Shown in pieces: positions 47,122-55,512 of a stretch of 64,000 nt of DNA. Origin of the DNA: Maribacter luteus (lineage in GTDB: Bacteria; Bacteroidota; Bacteroidia; Flavobacteriales; Flavobacteriaceae); the NCBI RefSeq assembly GCF_009674825.1, contig NZ_WKJH01000018.1, forward strand, positions 62,001 to 126,000, in the 5' to 3' direction. Within the stretch, counting starts at the first letter, position 1, and every line of letters starts with the position of its first letter. The notes beneath the pieces are model-generated. The model searched no databases, had not been told where the DNA came from, and was given only the letters and a program-made list of their open reading frames with translations. The position numbers and the translations under genes are program-made.

Positions 47122-49491
47122 TTATTTTGACTCGTTATTCAATAATTGATCTAATGCAATAATATCGGGCACCAAAACCTGTCTGGCCTTACTACCTTCA
47201 AAAGGACCTACGATTCCGGCAGATTCTAACTGGTCAATGATTCGCCCTGCTCGGTTGTATCCCAACTTCAGTTTTCGCTGCAATAATGAGGCCGATCCTT
47301 GTTGGGCGATAACAATTACTTCGGCAGCCTCCCTGAACATCGCATCCCTTTCGCTTATTTCATAATCAATACTTGTGCCAGAATCTTCTCCAACATATTC
47401 AGGTAGCTCATGGGCTTCAGGATATGCACGTTGGGATCCAATATAAGCCGTTATTTTTTCAACTTCCGGAGTGTCTACAAAAGCACATTGTAATCTGGTA
47501 ACTTCATTTCCTTGGGTAAACAACATATCCCCACGACCGATTAATTGATCGGCACCTTGGGCATCCAAGATGGTTCTGGAATCTATTTTTGATGTTACCC
47601 TAAAGGCAATACGCGCCGGGAAATTCGCTTTTATGATACCTGTGATCACATTCACTGAAGGTCTTTGTGTGGCAATGATCAAATGGATACCGATTGCCCT
47701 GGCCAATTGTGCCAAACGTGCGATAGGGGTTTCCACCTCCTTCCCTGCGGTCATGATCAAATCGGCGAACTCATCAATGACCAATACGATATAGGGTAAA
47801 AACTTATGTCCGTCATTGGGATTCAGTTTACGTGCCTTGAACTTCGCGTTATATTCCTTAATGTTACGAACCATGGCCAATTTCAATAGTTCATATCTAT
47901 TGTCCATTTCAATACAAAGGGAATTCAATGTGTTGATAACCTTGTTGTTGTCCGTAATGATGGCTTCTTCGGAATCAGGGAGCTTGGCCAGAAAATGGCG
48001 CTCTATTTTATTGTAAAGTGTAAGCTCAACTTTTTTGGGATCTACTAAAATAAATTTGACCTCTGCCGGATGCTTTTTGTACAGAAGGGAGGTTATAACC
48101 GCATTCAATCCTACTGATTTACCTTGGCCTGTAGCACCTGCCATGAGCATATGGGGCATTTTTGCCAAATCGACCACAAAGGTCTCGTTGCTAATGGTTT
48201 TACCAAAAGCGATGGGTAATTGCATTTCCGCTTTTTGGAATTTGCTTGAAGCAATGACCGAACGCATGGAAACTACCGTGGCGTTTTTATTCGGCACTTC
48301 TATTCCTATGGTTCCCTTGCCTGGGATAGGGGCAATAATCCGAATGCCCAACGCAGCTAGGGATAAGGCGATATCGTCCTCTAGGTTTTTTATTTTTGAA
48401 ATACGCACTCCTGCTTCGGGTACAATCTCATAAAGTGTTACGGTGGGGCCAATGGTCGCTTTTATCTGGGCGATTCCTATTTTATAGTTCTTAAGGGTCT
48501 CGACGATTTTATTTTTGTTTTCTTCCAGCTCTTCTTGGTTAATGGTAATGCCGCCAGCAGCACCATGCTGTTCCAATAAGTCTATTGTAGGGAATTTATA
48601 ATTACCCAATTCCAAAGTAGGGTCAAATTCCCCGAAATCGTCCACTAATTTATTCGCGAGAATATCGGTTTCTTCCTGTTCCTCAACAATTTTTTCCACT
48701 TCCATGGCGAGGACTTCCTCATCTTCGGTTTCTTCCGTTGGTATGTTGACCTCAAAATCGTCGATCACAGGTTCTTTTTCTAACGGTGGAATATCTTTTT
48801 TATGGGTGTAGGTGTCTATAATTACGGGAGCGTCATCCTCCTTTTCGAGAATAATCGAATCGTCGGAAACCGTTTTCTTGCTTTTGAATTCTGAACTGAT
48901 GGATTCTTTTTTAGATTTAAAATAACCTATAAGGTCCTCGGGGGTGAAATTGAACAATCGTACCAAAATGAAAATCAAACCGAATAGCAAAAGCAGAAAA
49001 ACACCGATTTTGCCCGTGTAATCTTGAAGAAAATCATTCATTTCATAGCCTACAAGACCTCCTAATAGCGGCCTTTCAACAGCAAAGAAACCTAGCGTTA
49101 TCGATATCCAGATTACAAATACCAATCCCCAAATCCATTTTTTGAGTAATGCTTTTCCCGTAAGGCTAAGAAACATATACAAACCTGTATAACCCAATAG
49201 AAAAGGAAATATCAAGGATGCCAATCCAAAGCCCTTGTACATGAACCAGTGACTTACGCTCGCACCGAATTTGTTCAAAAGGTTTTTGGCCTCTTCATTG
49301 CGATTGGCAAATTCGGTCAATAGGCTTTGATCGTCTTGCCATGTAAAATAAAACGAGACGAACGAAAAGAACAAGGCGATACTGAAAAGCATTAAAAGGC
49401 TTCCCAATATGATTTTATTTTGTTTGGATAATTTTAAAGATACGCCCTTTTTGGGGGTCTTGGGCTTTGACTTTCTACCTTTTTTTGCCAT
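47122..49491 (-). CDS. ftsK: FtsK/SpoIIIE DNA translocase
   Basis: A 789-residue translocase. Four membrane segments lie within residues of about 25-190, followed by an acidic linker (about 200-290), then the motor: Walker A GATGQGKSVGLN, Walker B YIVLVIDEFADLIM, the RPSVNVITG loop, and the C-terminal winged-helix gamma domain (SASLLQRKLKLGYNRAGRIIDQLE). It moves chromosome ends and helps resolve dimers at division. It begins 64 bp upstream of the dgk stop region and reads into lolA. Confidence 0.97.
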   Translation of the reverse strand: MAKKGRKSKPKTPKKGVSLKLSKQNKIILGSLLMLFSIALFFSFVSFYFTWQDDQSLLTEFANRNEEAKNLLNKFGASVSHWFMYKGFGLASLIFPFLLGYTGLYMFLSLTGKALLKKWIWGLVFVIWISITLGFFAVERPLLGGLVGYEMNDFLQDYTGKIGVFLLLLFGLIFILVRLFNFTPEDLIGYFKSKKESISSEFKSKKTVSDDSIILEKEDDAPVIIDTYTHKKDIPPLEKEPVIDDFEVNIPTEETEDEEVLAMEVEKIVEEQEETDILANKLVDDFGEFDPTLELGNYKFPTIDLLEQHGAAGGITINQEELEENKNKIVETLKNYKIGIAQIKATIGPTVTLYEIVPEAGVRISKIKNLEDDIALSLAALGIRIIAPIPGKGTIGIEVPNKNATVVSMRSVIASSKFQKAEMQLPIAFGKTISNETFVVDLAKMPHMLMAGATGQGKSVGLNAVITSLLYKKHPAEVKFILVDPKKVELTLYNKIERHFLAKLPDSEEAIITDNNKVINTLNSLCIEMDNRYELLKLAMVRNIKEYNAKFKARKLNPNDGHKFLPYIVLVIDEFADLIMTAGKEVETPIARLAQLARAIGIHLIIATQRPSVNVITGIIKANFPARIAFRVTSKIDSRTILDAQGADQLIGRGDMLFTQGNEVTRLQCAFVDTPEVEKITAYIGSQRAYPEAHELPEYVGEDSGTSIDYEISERDAMFREAAEVIVIAQQGSASLLQRKLKLGYNRAGRIIDQLESAGIVGPFEGSKARQVLVPDIIALDQLLNNESK

Positions 49492-49555
49492 TAACAGATC
49501 AATTCTTGGGGTAAAAATACAAATTTACAACCTAAGCCAAAGCAAGGATTGTTTT

Positions 49556-49921
49556 TTAAAAAATTTTTGGAAGATAGATGATTAACCCGATGATGCTTGC
49601 CCCAATGGAGACAAACATCACTGCGCCGGCTGAAATATCTTTGATGAAACCGATTTTGTCATCGAACTCAGGATGTACAAAATCAGATAACTTTTCAACC
49701 GCAGTATTGAGTCCTTCTATACCTAATACCAGTGAAATCGCAAAAATCTGAAGTATCCATTCCGTTGCGGAAATATCAAAATAGAATCCGCCAGCGGTTA
49801 CTATCAAGGCAATGAATACCTGGATTTTAATACTCGCTTCGGTTTTGATCAAAAGAAAAGCTCCCTTTAGGGCAAAACCCACACTGCGGATTCTATTTTT
49901 AAGAAAAGACTCCTTAGGCAT
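49556..49921 (-). CDS. dgkA: Diacylglycerol kinase family protein (DgkA-like)
   Basis: A 121-residue protein with three membrane helices. The signature is GIEGLNTAVEKLSDFVHP followed by KIGFIKDISAGAVMF, the DgkA/undecaprenol-kinase motif (Glu, Asn, Glu and the KD pair). It phosphorylates diacylglycerol or undecaprenol for lipid recycling. Its ATG at 49921 overlaps the tpx stop at 49914 by 8 bp, so the two genes are transcribed and probably translated together. Confidence 0.92.
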   Translation of the reverse strand: MPKESFLKNRIRSVGFALKGAFLLIKTEASIKIQVFIALIVTAGGFYFDISATEWILQIFAISLVLGIEGLNTAVEKLSDFVHPEFDDKIGFIKDISAGAVMFVSIGASIIGLIIYLPKIF

Positions 49922-50420
49922 CCATCAATGCTTCCAAGGCGGCCTTATAATTAGGCTCATCTACCGTTTCGGCAACTTGTTCGGTATACACGACATTGCC
50001 TTTTTCATCGATTACCACGACTGATCGCGATAAGAGACCTTGTAAAGGACCATCGGTAAACTCCAGGCTATAGGTTTTTCCAAAGTTACCATCCTTGTAA
50101 TCTGATAACATTACCACATTTTCAATGCCTTCGGCCCCACAAAAACGGGTTTGGGCAAATGGTAAATCTTTAGAGATACAGAGAACAATGGTGTTGTCCA
50201 ACTCGGCAGCTTCTTGGTTAAACTGACGTACCGATGCGGCGCAAGTACCTGTATCGATGCTTGGAAAAATATTTAAAACCAATTTCCTTCCTTCATATTC
50301 GGATAAAGAACGGGTAGAAAGATCGGTGAGGGTCAATTTAAAATCAGGGGCAGGACTGCCAACTGATGGTAAATTGCCAATAGTATGTATTTCGTTTCCT
50401 TTTAGTGTTACGGTAGCCAT
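49914..50420 (-). CDS. tpx: Thiol peroxidase (Tpx)
   Basis: A 168-residue atypical 2-Cys peroxiredoxin from the ATG at 50420 (MATVTLKGNEIHTIGNLPSV). A longer in-frame start at 50507 adds a nonhomologous leader and runs into the preceding terminator, so it is rejected. The peroxidatic Cys 60 lies in FPSIDTGTCAASVRQFN and the resolving Cys 94 in LPFAQTRFCGAEG. It reduces hydrogen peroxide and organic peroxides with thioredoxin. A terminator upstream shows it has its own promoter. Confidence 0.96.
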   Translation of the reverse strand: MATVTLKGNEIHTIGNLPSVGSPAPDFKLTLTDLSTRSLSEYEGRKLVLNIFPSIDTGTCAASVRQFNQEAAELDNTIVLCISKDLPFAQTRFCGAEGIENVVMLSDYKDGNFGKTYSLEFTDGPLQGLLSRSVVVIDEKGNVVYTEQVAETVDEPNYKAALEALMDA

Positions 50421-50483
50421 AATTTTGTGTTTTAAAATGAACCGTGAAAATAAAAAATATATACCTGATATGGAATGAATATC

Positions 50484-50520
50484 AAATAAAAAAAGTCCGT
50501 TCCCCATTGGGTACCGGACT
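50484..50520 (-). terminator. Intrinsic terminator after the thioredoxin pair
   Basis: Stem AGTCCG (50494-50499) and CGGACT (50515-50520), with an inner CCC/GGG pairing. An A-tract on the plus strand at 50484-50494 gives a T-tract on the minus strand. It ends the transcript of the small protein at 50551. Confidence 0.8.
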
Positions 50521-50550
50521 CCTTTTCTTTTTCAAAGCAATTTTATTTGA

Positions 50551-50808
50551 CTATTTGTCTATAGATCCAACAACGCGTTTCATAAACTCGTTCAAGGCCT
50601 CTTTCTTATCTTTACCTTCCTTCACCGCCTTGTTCACCTCAAGCGCACCATACATATTTGAGATGATCTCGCCTATTACATCGAGTTCCTCATCTTTCAA
50701 TGAAGGTACTTCGGTAAGAGCTTCCAAGGTCTCAAGGGTCTCGATGATGTAATCTTCATCGTTCTCTTCTATAAAACCGGTAAGATGTTTAATTACTGGT
50801 AACTTCAC
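50551..50808 (-). CDS. Small conserved protein of unknown function next to thioredoxin
   Basis: An 85-residue, acidic, helical protein (EENDEDYIIETLETLEALTEVPSLKDEELDVIGEIISNMYGALEV). It matches a small family (I believe DUF6952) that is found in Flavobacteria beside a thioredoxin-like gene. It starts 20 bp before the thioredoxin stop, so the pair is translationally coupled. No enzymatic motif is visible. A partner of the thioredoxin is plausible. Confidence 0.8.
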   Translation of the reverse strand: MKLPVIKHLTGFIEENDEDYIIETLETLEALTEVPSLKDEELDVIGEIISNMYGALEVNKAVKEGKDKKEALNEFMKRVVGSIDK

Positions 50809-51103
50809 TGATCAAATCTTTTAGGACATCATACTTATTCGTCTGAACCTGATTTTTCAATTCCCCGTTTACGAAGGTCGCAAAAGTGGGTAGGTTATCA
50901 ACTTTGGCCAATTTCCTTGACTCTGGGAATTTTTCCGCATCGGCCATTATAAAAGTAATGTCTTCGTTTACAGTAGATTCTTTTTTAAACTTTGGCTTCA
51001 TGATTCTGCAATTGCCACACCATGTAGCGGAGTATTGAACCACGACATTTTTATTTTCTGCGATAATTTCATTCAAATTATCATTTTCCAATTCTAAAAG
51101 CAT
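50789..51103 (-). CDS. Thioredoxin-like protein
   Basis: A 104-residue thioredoxin-fold protein with the active site WCGNC (Cys 29 and 32) in VVQYSATWCGNCRIMKPKF and the cis-Pro segment NLPTFATFVNG. It has CGNC rather than the CGPC of general thioredoxins, so redox behaviour may differ. It is cytoplasmic (no signal). It lies between a 2-Cys peroxiredoxin and a thiol peroxidase, suggesting it supplies electrons to one of them, which is an inference from context. Confidence 0.93.
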   Translation of the reverse strand: MLLELENDNLNEIIAENKNVVVQYSATWCGNCRIMKPKFKKESTVNEDITFIMADAEKFPESRKLAKVDNLPTFATFVNGELKNQVQTNKYDVLKDLISEVTSN

Positions 51104-51137
51104 GCCTTTATAGTTTTATGATATGAAATTCATTGAG

Positions 51138-51166
51138 ACAATGGCCTGCTTAATACAGGCCATTGT
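51138..51166. terminator. Hairpin between peroxiredoxin and thioredoxin genes
   Basis: An 11-bp perfect stem, ACAATGGCCTG (51138-51148) and CAGGCCATTGT (51156-51166), with a 7-nt loop, 22 bp after the peroxiredoxin stop. The clear T-tract (51171-51179) follows on the plus strand only, so termination of the minus-strand gene may be partial. Confidence 0.6.
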
Positions 51167-51188
51167 GATTGTTTTTTTTGCTGTTGAT

Positions 51189-51833
51189 TTAGTTTGAATG
51201 TGTAGCCAAATATTCTGAAACCCCTTTTCTGTCAGCGGTCATGGCATCTTTCCCTTCTTCCCAGTTCGCAGGGCAAACCTCACCTTTTTCCTGTACATGC
51301 GTATAAGCATCGATCAAACGTAAATACTCATTTACATTTCTACCTAATGGCATATGGTTGATTCCTTCATGGAAAACGGTTCCTTCCTCATCGATCAAAT
51401 AAGTAGCCCTATAGGTAACATTGTCACCGTCAACAGTTACTACCCCGGTTTCCTCATTGTATTGCTCATTGGTAATATCCAAGATTCCCAAAGTAGAAGC
51501 AAGGTTTCTGTTGCTGTCTGCCAATAGGGGGTAAGTTACACCCTCGATACCACCATTGTCCCTTGCTGTATTCAACCAGGCAAAATGTACTTCGGCCGTA
51601 TCACAAGATGCACCAATAACCACAGTGTTCCTATCTTCAAATTTCTTTAACGATTCTTGGAACGCCAATAATTCGGTCGGACATACAAAGGTGAAATCTT
51701 TTGGGTACCAAAAAAGCAATACCTTCTTATTGTTCTTTTGAGCTTCTTCCAATACATTCAGTTTGAAAGTATCGCCCATTTCATTCATTGCGTTTACATC
51801 TAAATCTGGAAATTTTTTCCCTACAAAAGCCAT
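51189..51833 (-). CDS. 2-Cys peroxiredoxin (AhpC/TSA family)
   Basis: A 214-residue typical 2-Cys peroxiredoxin. The peroxidatic Cys 51 is in FWYPKDFTFVCPTE and the resolving Cys 187 in KGEVCPANW. It detoxifies hydrogen peroxide and alkyl hydroperoxides. It has a good -7 box at 51869-51876, and the length and motifs are normal for the family. Confidence 0.96.
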   Translation of the reverse strand: MAFVGKKFPDLDVNAMNEMGDTFKLNVLEEAQKNNKKVLLFWYPKDFTFVCPTELLAFQESLKKFEDRNTVVIGASCDTAEVHFAWLNTARDNGGIEGVTYPLLADSNRNLASTLGILDITNEQYNEETGVVTVDGDNVTYRATYLIDEEGTVFHEGINHMPLGRNVNEYLRLIDAYTHVQEKGEVCPANWEEGKDAMTADRKGVSEYLATHSN

Positions 51834-51868
51834 ATATAATCTTCTTTAATTGTTTAATAATTCTGATG

Positions 51869-51876
51869 CAAAATTA
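51869..51876 (-). promoter_or_regulatory. Putative -7 box of the peroxiredoxin gene
   Basis: The minus strand reads TAATTTTG, an exact TAnnTTTG match, 36 bp upstream of the start codon. The identical 12-mer GTGCTAATTTTG stands in front of lpdA. Confidence 0.55.
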
Positions 51877-52013
51877 GCACACGGTTACTTTATTTCTAAT
51901 TATGATAATTAGTAAAATCGATGGGTATATAACTATAGTAAATACCAAAGTTGAAAACGGACAATTTCTAAGAATCACAAAAATTTGAACTTCTTATTTT
52001 GCCTAAACAACAA

Positions 52014-52046
52014 AATTGCCATCCCTTTATTGAAGAGATGGCAATT
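52014..52046 (-). terminator. Intrinsic terminator downstream of nhaC
   Basis: Stem AATTGCCATC (52014-52023) and GATGGCAATT (52037-52046) with further inner pairs, 28 bp after the nhaC stop. A T-rich stretch follows on the minus strand. Confidence 0.8.
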
Positions 52047-52073
52047 GATTATTTTAAGTTTTTTTGGATAAAA

Positions 52074-53555
52074 TCAATACACCTTGGCCAATTGCTTTAT
52101 TTTGATTTGAAAAGCGGCGAAAATCAAGGTCATTATAGGGCTAAGCCAATTGAAAATGGCATAGAGGAAATATTCGCCTACACTAACCCCTAAAACACCA
52201 CTGTGGTAGGCACCGCAGGTATTCCAAGGAATCAATACAGAAGTTACGGTACCGGAATCCTCCAGGGTCCTACTTAAGTTTTCAGGGGAAAGGCCCCTGT
52301 CCGCATAGGCTTTTGAAAACATTTTACCAGGAACAACAATGGCCAGGTATTGGTCAGAAGCTGTAATATTAAGGGCAAGGCAGCTACCTACGGTACTGGC
52401 GAATAATCCAAAAGTGGATTTGGCCATTTGTAATAAGGATTTGGTAATCCTTGATAAGGCACCGATACCATCCATGATTCCTCCAAAGAACATGGCACAG
52501 ATTATTAGCCAAATGGTACCCAGCATGCCTTCCATACCTTTGCCGGTAAATAAATCGTTCAATGCGGCATTATCTGTCGCAACACTGGTTTTAACGGTTA
52601 TGGCTTTCATAACCCCTTTGTAGCCTGATTCAAAAGTCAGTTGTTTGGAATTTGTAAGTCCGGCAACAATATCAGGTTGAAAAATAAGCGCGAACAGTGC
52701 GCCCAATAAAGTGCCGATCAAAAGCGCGGCCAAAGGAGGGGTTTTTTTTATGATCAAGAAAATAACCGCAACGGGAACAATGAAGAGCCAACCATTGATG
52801 TTGAATGTTGCATCTATATCACCCATAATCGCAGCCGTATCGGCAGAACCTGTTGTTTCTAGAGTGAACCCAAGAATTATAAAAACCAACAGCGTAACTA
52901 TAATCGTTGGTACGGTGGTCAGGAACATATATTTAATATGGTCGAACAGATCACCACCGGCCATTGCGGGTGCTAAATTGGTGGTATCACTTAAAGGGGA
53001 CATCTTGTCACCGAAGTAGGCTCCCGAGAGTACGGCCCCTGCGGTCATTCCCAATGAGATTCCCAATGCTTCACCTATGCCTATGAGCGCAATACCTACG
53101 GTAGCAGATGTTGTCCAGCTACTTCCAGTTGCAATGGATATGATGGCACAGATCACAACGCATGCCGCAAGAAAAATAGTGGGATTCAATATTTGTAATC
53201 CGTAATAGATCATTGCAGGAATGATACCACTTATCAACCAAGTACCTGCCAAAGAACCGACCAATAATAATATAAGAATGGCCCCAGTGGTCGATTTGAT
53301 GTTTTCAGCAACCTCGGCCAACATTTGGGTGTAGCTTATTTTATTCCAAAAACCCACAATGGCAGCCACAGCACCACCAAGTAAAAGAATAAACTGATTG
53401 GATCCCCCTATGGCCTCATCCCCGAAAACAAATACATTATAAGCAAGCATGCCCACTAAGGCAACAACTGGAATTAGGGCCTCCCAAATGCTAAGTTCTT
53501 TGTTATCTACGATATGTTCTTCTTGTCTAAGCTCATCGGGATTGGTTTCGGTCAT
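52074..53555 (-). CDS. nhaC: Na+/H+ antiporter NhaC family
   Basis: A 493-residue membrane protein with about 11 hydrophobic segments. It contains ATGSSWTTSATVGIALIGIGEALGISLGMTAGAVLSGAYFGDKMSPLSDTTNLAPAM as the central half-channel region, the hallmark of NhaC antiporters. It exchanges sodium for protons, as expected in a marine bacterium. It forms its own transcription unit with the terminator at 52,014. Confidence 0.93.
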   Translation of the reverse strand: MTETNPDELRQEEHIVDNKELSIWEALIPVVALVGMLAYNVFVFGDEAIGGSNQFILLLGGAVAAIVGFWNKISYTQMLAEVAENIKSTTGAILILLLVGSLAGTWLISGIIPAMIYYGLQILNPTIFLAACVVICAIISIATGSSWTTSATVGIALIGIGEALGISLGMTAGAVLSGAYFGDKMSPLSDTTNLAPAMAGGDLFDHIKYMFLTTVPTIIVTLLVFIILGFTLETTGSADTAAIMGDIDATFNINGWLFIVPVAVIFLIIKKTPPLAALLIGTLLGALFALIFQPDIVAGLTNSKQLTFESGYKGVMKAITVKTSVATDNAALNDLFTGKGMEGMLGTIWLIICAMFFGGIMDGIGALSRITKSLLQMAKSTFGLFASTVGSCLALNITASDQYLAIVVPGKMFSKAYADRGLSPENLSRTLEDSGTVTSVLIPWNTCGAYHSGVLGVSVGEYFLYAIFNWLSPIMTLIFAAFQIKIKQLAKVY

Positions 53556-53626
53556 AAGTGTATTTTTGGTTTGACAGTAATATTACGATTTTGTGAACTT
53601 TTCTGCAAACCCAAACACAAAAGAGC

Positions 53627-54847
53627 CTATACCATGGTGGTATCCGATTTAAGGATATCCAATGCAACCATACATTCCCTCATTACCCTATAGGTTCTAT
53701 GTATGTCATTATCCAAACCGATGGAAAAACGTACCAATCCGCTGGACAATCCCATTTCTTTTTGTTCTTCTAACGGAATTTCTGAGGAGGTAGAAGTCCC
53801 CGGGGCGCTGAAAAGTGTCTTGTAGAACCCTAAACTCACCGCCAGATAACCTAATTTTCGTTCCTGCATCATTTCCATCAGGGCGTTGGCCTTTTCCAAT
53901 GACCCCATATCTATGGTCATTAGTCCGCCATAACCAAATTCCTTGTTCATGAAACTTTTCAATTTTTCATGGTCTTTGTGCGACTTTAAACCTGGGTATA
54001 CTACTCGGAGTCCGTCTTTTTCAAAATTCTCGGCCAAATATTGGGTGTTCTCGCTGTGTTTTTTCACACGAATATGTAGCGTTCGCATGTTTTTAAGGAT
54101 GGATGCAGCCCTAAGGCTATCCAAAGTGCTGCCCAGTAGCATGCCCGCTCCGCTGTGAACATCTTTCAACGAAAGGCAAAATTCCTTTGTGCCACAAATA
54201 ACGCCGGCAACACAATCACTTGAGCCATTAATGAATTTCGTAAGACTATGGATGACGATATCGGCCCCTAATCTGGCCGGGGTAATGGTAAGTGGTGAGA
54301 AGGTATTGTCGACCACCAAAGGTATCCCATGTTTTTTGGCCAGTTGGGACAATGCCTTAATATCCGCTATTTCCAAAAGCGGATTACTTACCGCTTCGCA
54401 ATAGATCATTTTCGTTTTAGGGGTAATGGCTTTTTCAACAACTTCTAAGTTCGTTATGTCTACAAAGGAAGTTCCGATATTGAATTTTTTCAAGAAGTTC
54501 TTCATAAAAGCATAAGTACCCCCATAAATGGTTCTACTACTTACCACATGGTCATCTGTATTGCACAATTGCATGATCACTGCGGTAATCGCCCCCATAC
54601 CACTAGCCGTTACATTGGCCGCTTCAGTACCTTCCATAGCTGCCAGGGCCTCGCCTAAATATAGGTTGCTTGGTGATGAGTGTCTGGTATAGAGATAACA
54701 ACCTTCGGTATTACCTTCAAAAGTATCGAACATCTTTTTTGCCGATAAAAAGGTATAGGTTGATGAATCTGAGATAGACGGATTAACGCCTCCGTATTCT
54801 CCAAAATATTGTAAGTCCTGTAAATTATCCGAAGTTTTGCTTTCCAT
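53627..54847 (-). CDS. Trans-sulfuration-type PLP enzyme (methionine gamma-lyase/cystathionine synthase family)
   Basis: A 406-residue Cys/Met-metabolism PLP enzyme. Landmarks are YTRHSSPSNLYLGEALAAMEGTEAANVTASGMGAI, VDNTFSPLTITPARLGADIVIHSLTKFINGSSD with the PLP lysine at 204, and GLVRFSIGLDN near the end. Reaction choice between methionine gamma-lyase, cystathionine gamma-lyase or a synthase is not decided by motifs. The divergent Lrp-type gene 154 bp away suggests amino-acid-responsive control of a catabolic lyase. Confidence 0.92.
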   Translation of the reverse strand: MESKTSDNLQDLQYFGEYGGVNPSISDSSTYTFLSAKKMFDTFEGNTEGCYLYTRHSSPSNLYLGEALAAMEGTEAANVTASGMGAITAVIMQLCNTDDHVVSSRTIYGGTYAFMKNFLKKFNIGTSFVDITNLEVVEKAITPKTKMIYCEAVSNPLLEIADIKALSQLAKKHGIPLVVDNTFSPLTITPARLGADIVIHSLTKFINGSSDCVAGVICGTKEFCLSLKDVHSGAGMLLGSTLDSLRAASILKNMRTLHIRVKKHSENTQYLAENFEKDGLRVVYPGLKSHKDHEKLKSFMNKEFGYGGLMTIDMGSLEKANALMEMMQERKLGYLAVSLGFYKTLFSAPGTSTSSEIPLEEQKEMGLSSGLVRFSIGLDNDIHRTYRVMRECMVALDILKSDTTMV

Positions 54848-55001
54848 TTGATTGATTTTTATACATTAAAATTACATTGAAATTGTTTTTAATTCAACAT
54901 CAATTGAAAAACTTAGATAAAAAAACTATTAATTAAACTTATGGTAGATAAAATAAATGTAAATTGTAAAAAGTTTGTACATCTAAAGAAAATCATTCCA
55001 A

Positions 55002-55460
55002 ATGAAATTTGATGAAGTGGACATTAAGTTACTTGGTTTGCTGCAAGAGAACAGTAAAAAGACAACAAAGGAGTATGCCAATAAATTAAATCTTTCTGTA
55101 ACAGCGGTTTATGAGCGCATAAAAAGACTCGAAAAAACCGGAGTCATTAAAAATTATGTGGCTTTAGTCGATAAGAAAAAGGTCAACAAAGCCTTTGTGG
55201 TACTTTGCCATGTGAAATTGACCCAGCACGCCAAGGCCTATGTTTTGCAGTTTGAAAAAGAGGTGCAGCAATTACAAGAGGTCGTAGAATGTTACCATAC
55301 GAGCGGGGATTATGATTATATCCTAAAGATATATGTTCGTGATATGGAAGCGTACCGCGATTTTATGGTGACGAAACTCACCGCTTTGAACCATATAGGT
55401 AGCACACAGAGCTCTTTTGTGATCAATGAGGTTAAGCATACCACGAGAATACCATTATAA
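55002..55460 (+). CDS. Lrp/AsnC-family transcriptional regulator
   Basis: A 152-residue regulator. Residues 1-60 are the winged helix-turn-helix (DEVDIKLLGLLQENSKKTTKEYANKLNLSVTAVYERIKRLEKTGVIKNY). Residues of about 65-150 are the ligand-binding RAM domain (GDYDYILKIYVRDMEAYRDFM). It probably controls the divergent PLP enzyme in response to an amino acid, inferred from position. Its start matches the usual length of the family. Confidence 0.93.
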   Translation: MKFDEVDIKLLGLLQENSKKTTKEYANKLNLSVTAVYERIKRLEKTGVIKNYVALVDKKKVNKAFVVLCHVKLTQHAKAYVLQFEKEVQQLQEVVECYHTSGDYDYILKIYVRDMEAYRDFMVTKLTALNHIGSTQSSFVINEVKHTTRIPL

Positions 55461-55476
55461 AATCGGAAAATAGTGC

Positions 55477-55484
55477 TAATTTTG
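55477..55484 (+). promoter_or_regulatory. Putative -7 box of lpdA
   Basis: TAATTTTG, exact TAnnTTTG match, 28 bp upstream of the lpdA start. No obvious -33 element. Confidence 0.5.
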
Positions 55485-55512
55485 TTAGTACATAAAAAAA
55501 TCAAAAACTATT

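Noticed and set aside
50421-50507. Longer Tpx start at 50507
   Set aside because: It runs into the preceding terminator and adds a hydrophobic leader not found in thiol peroxidases.
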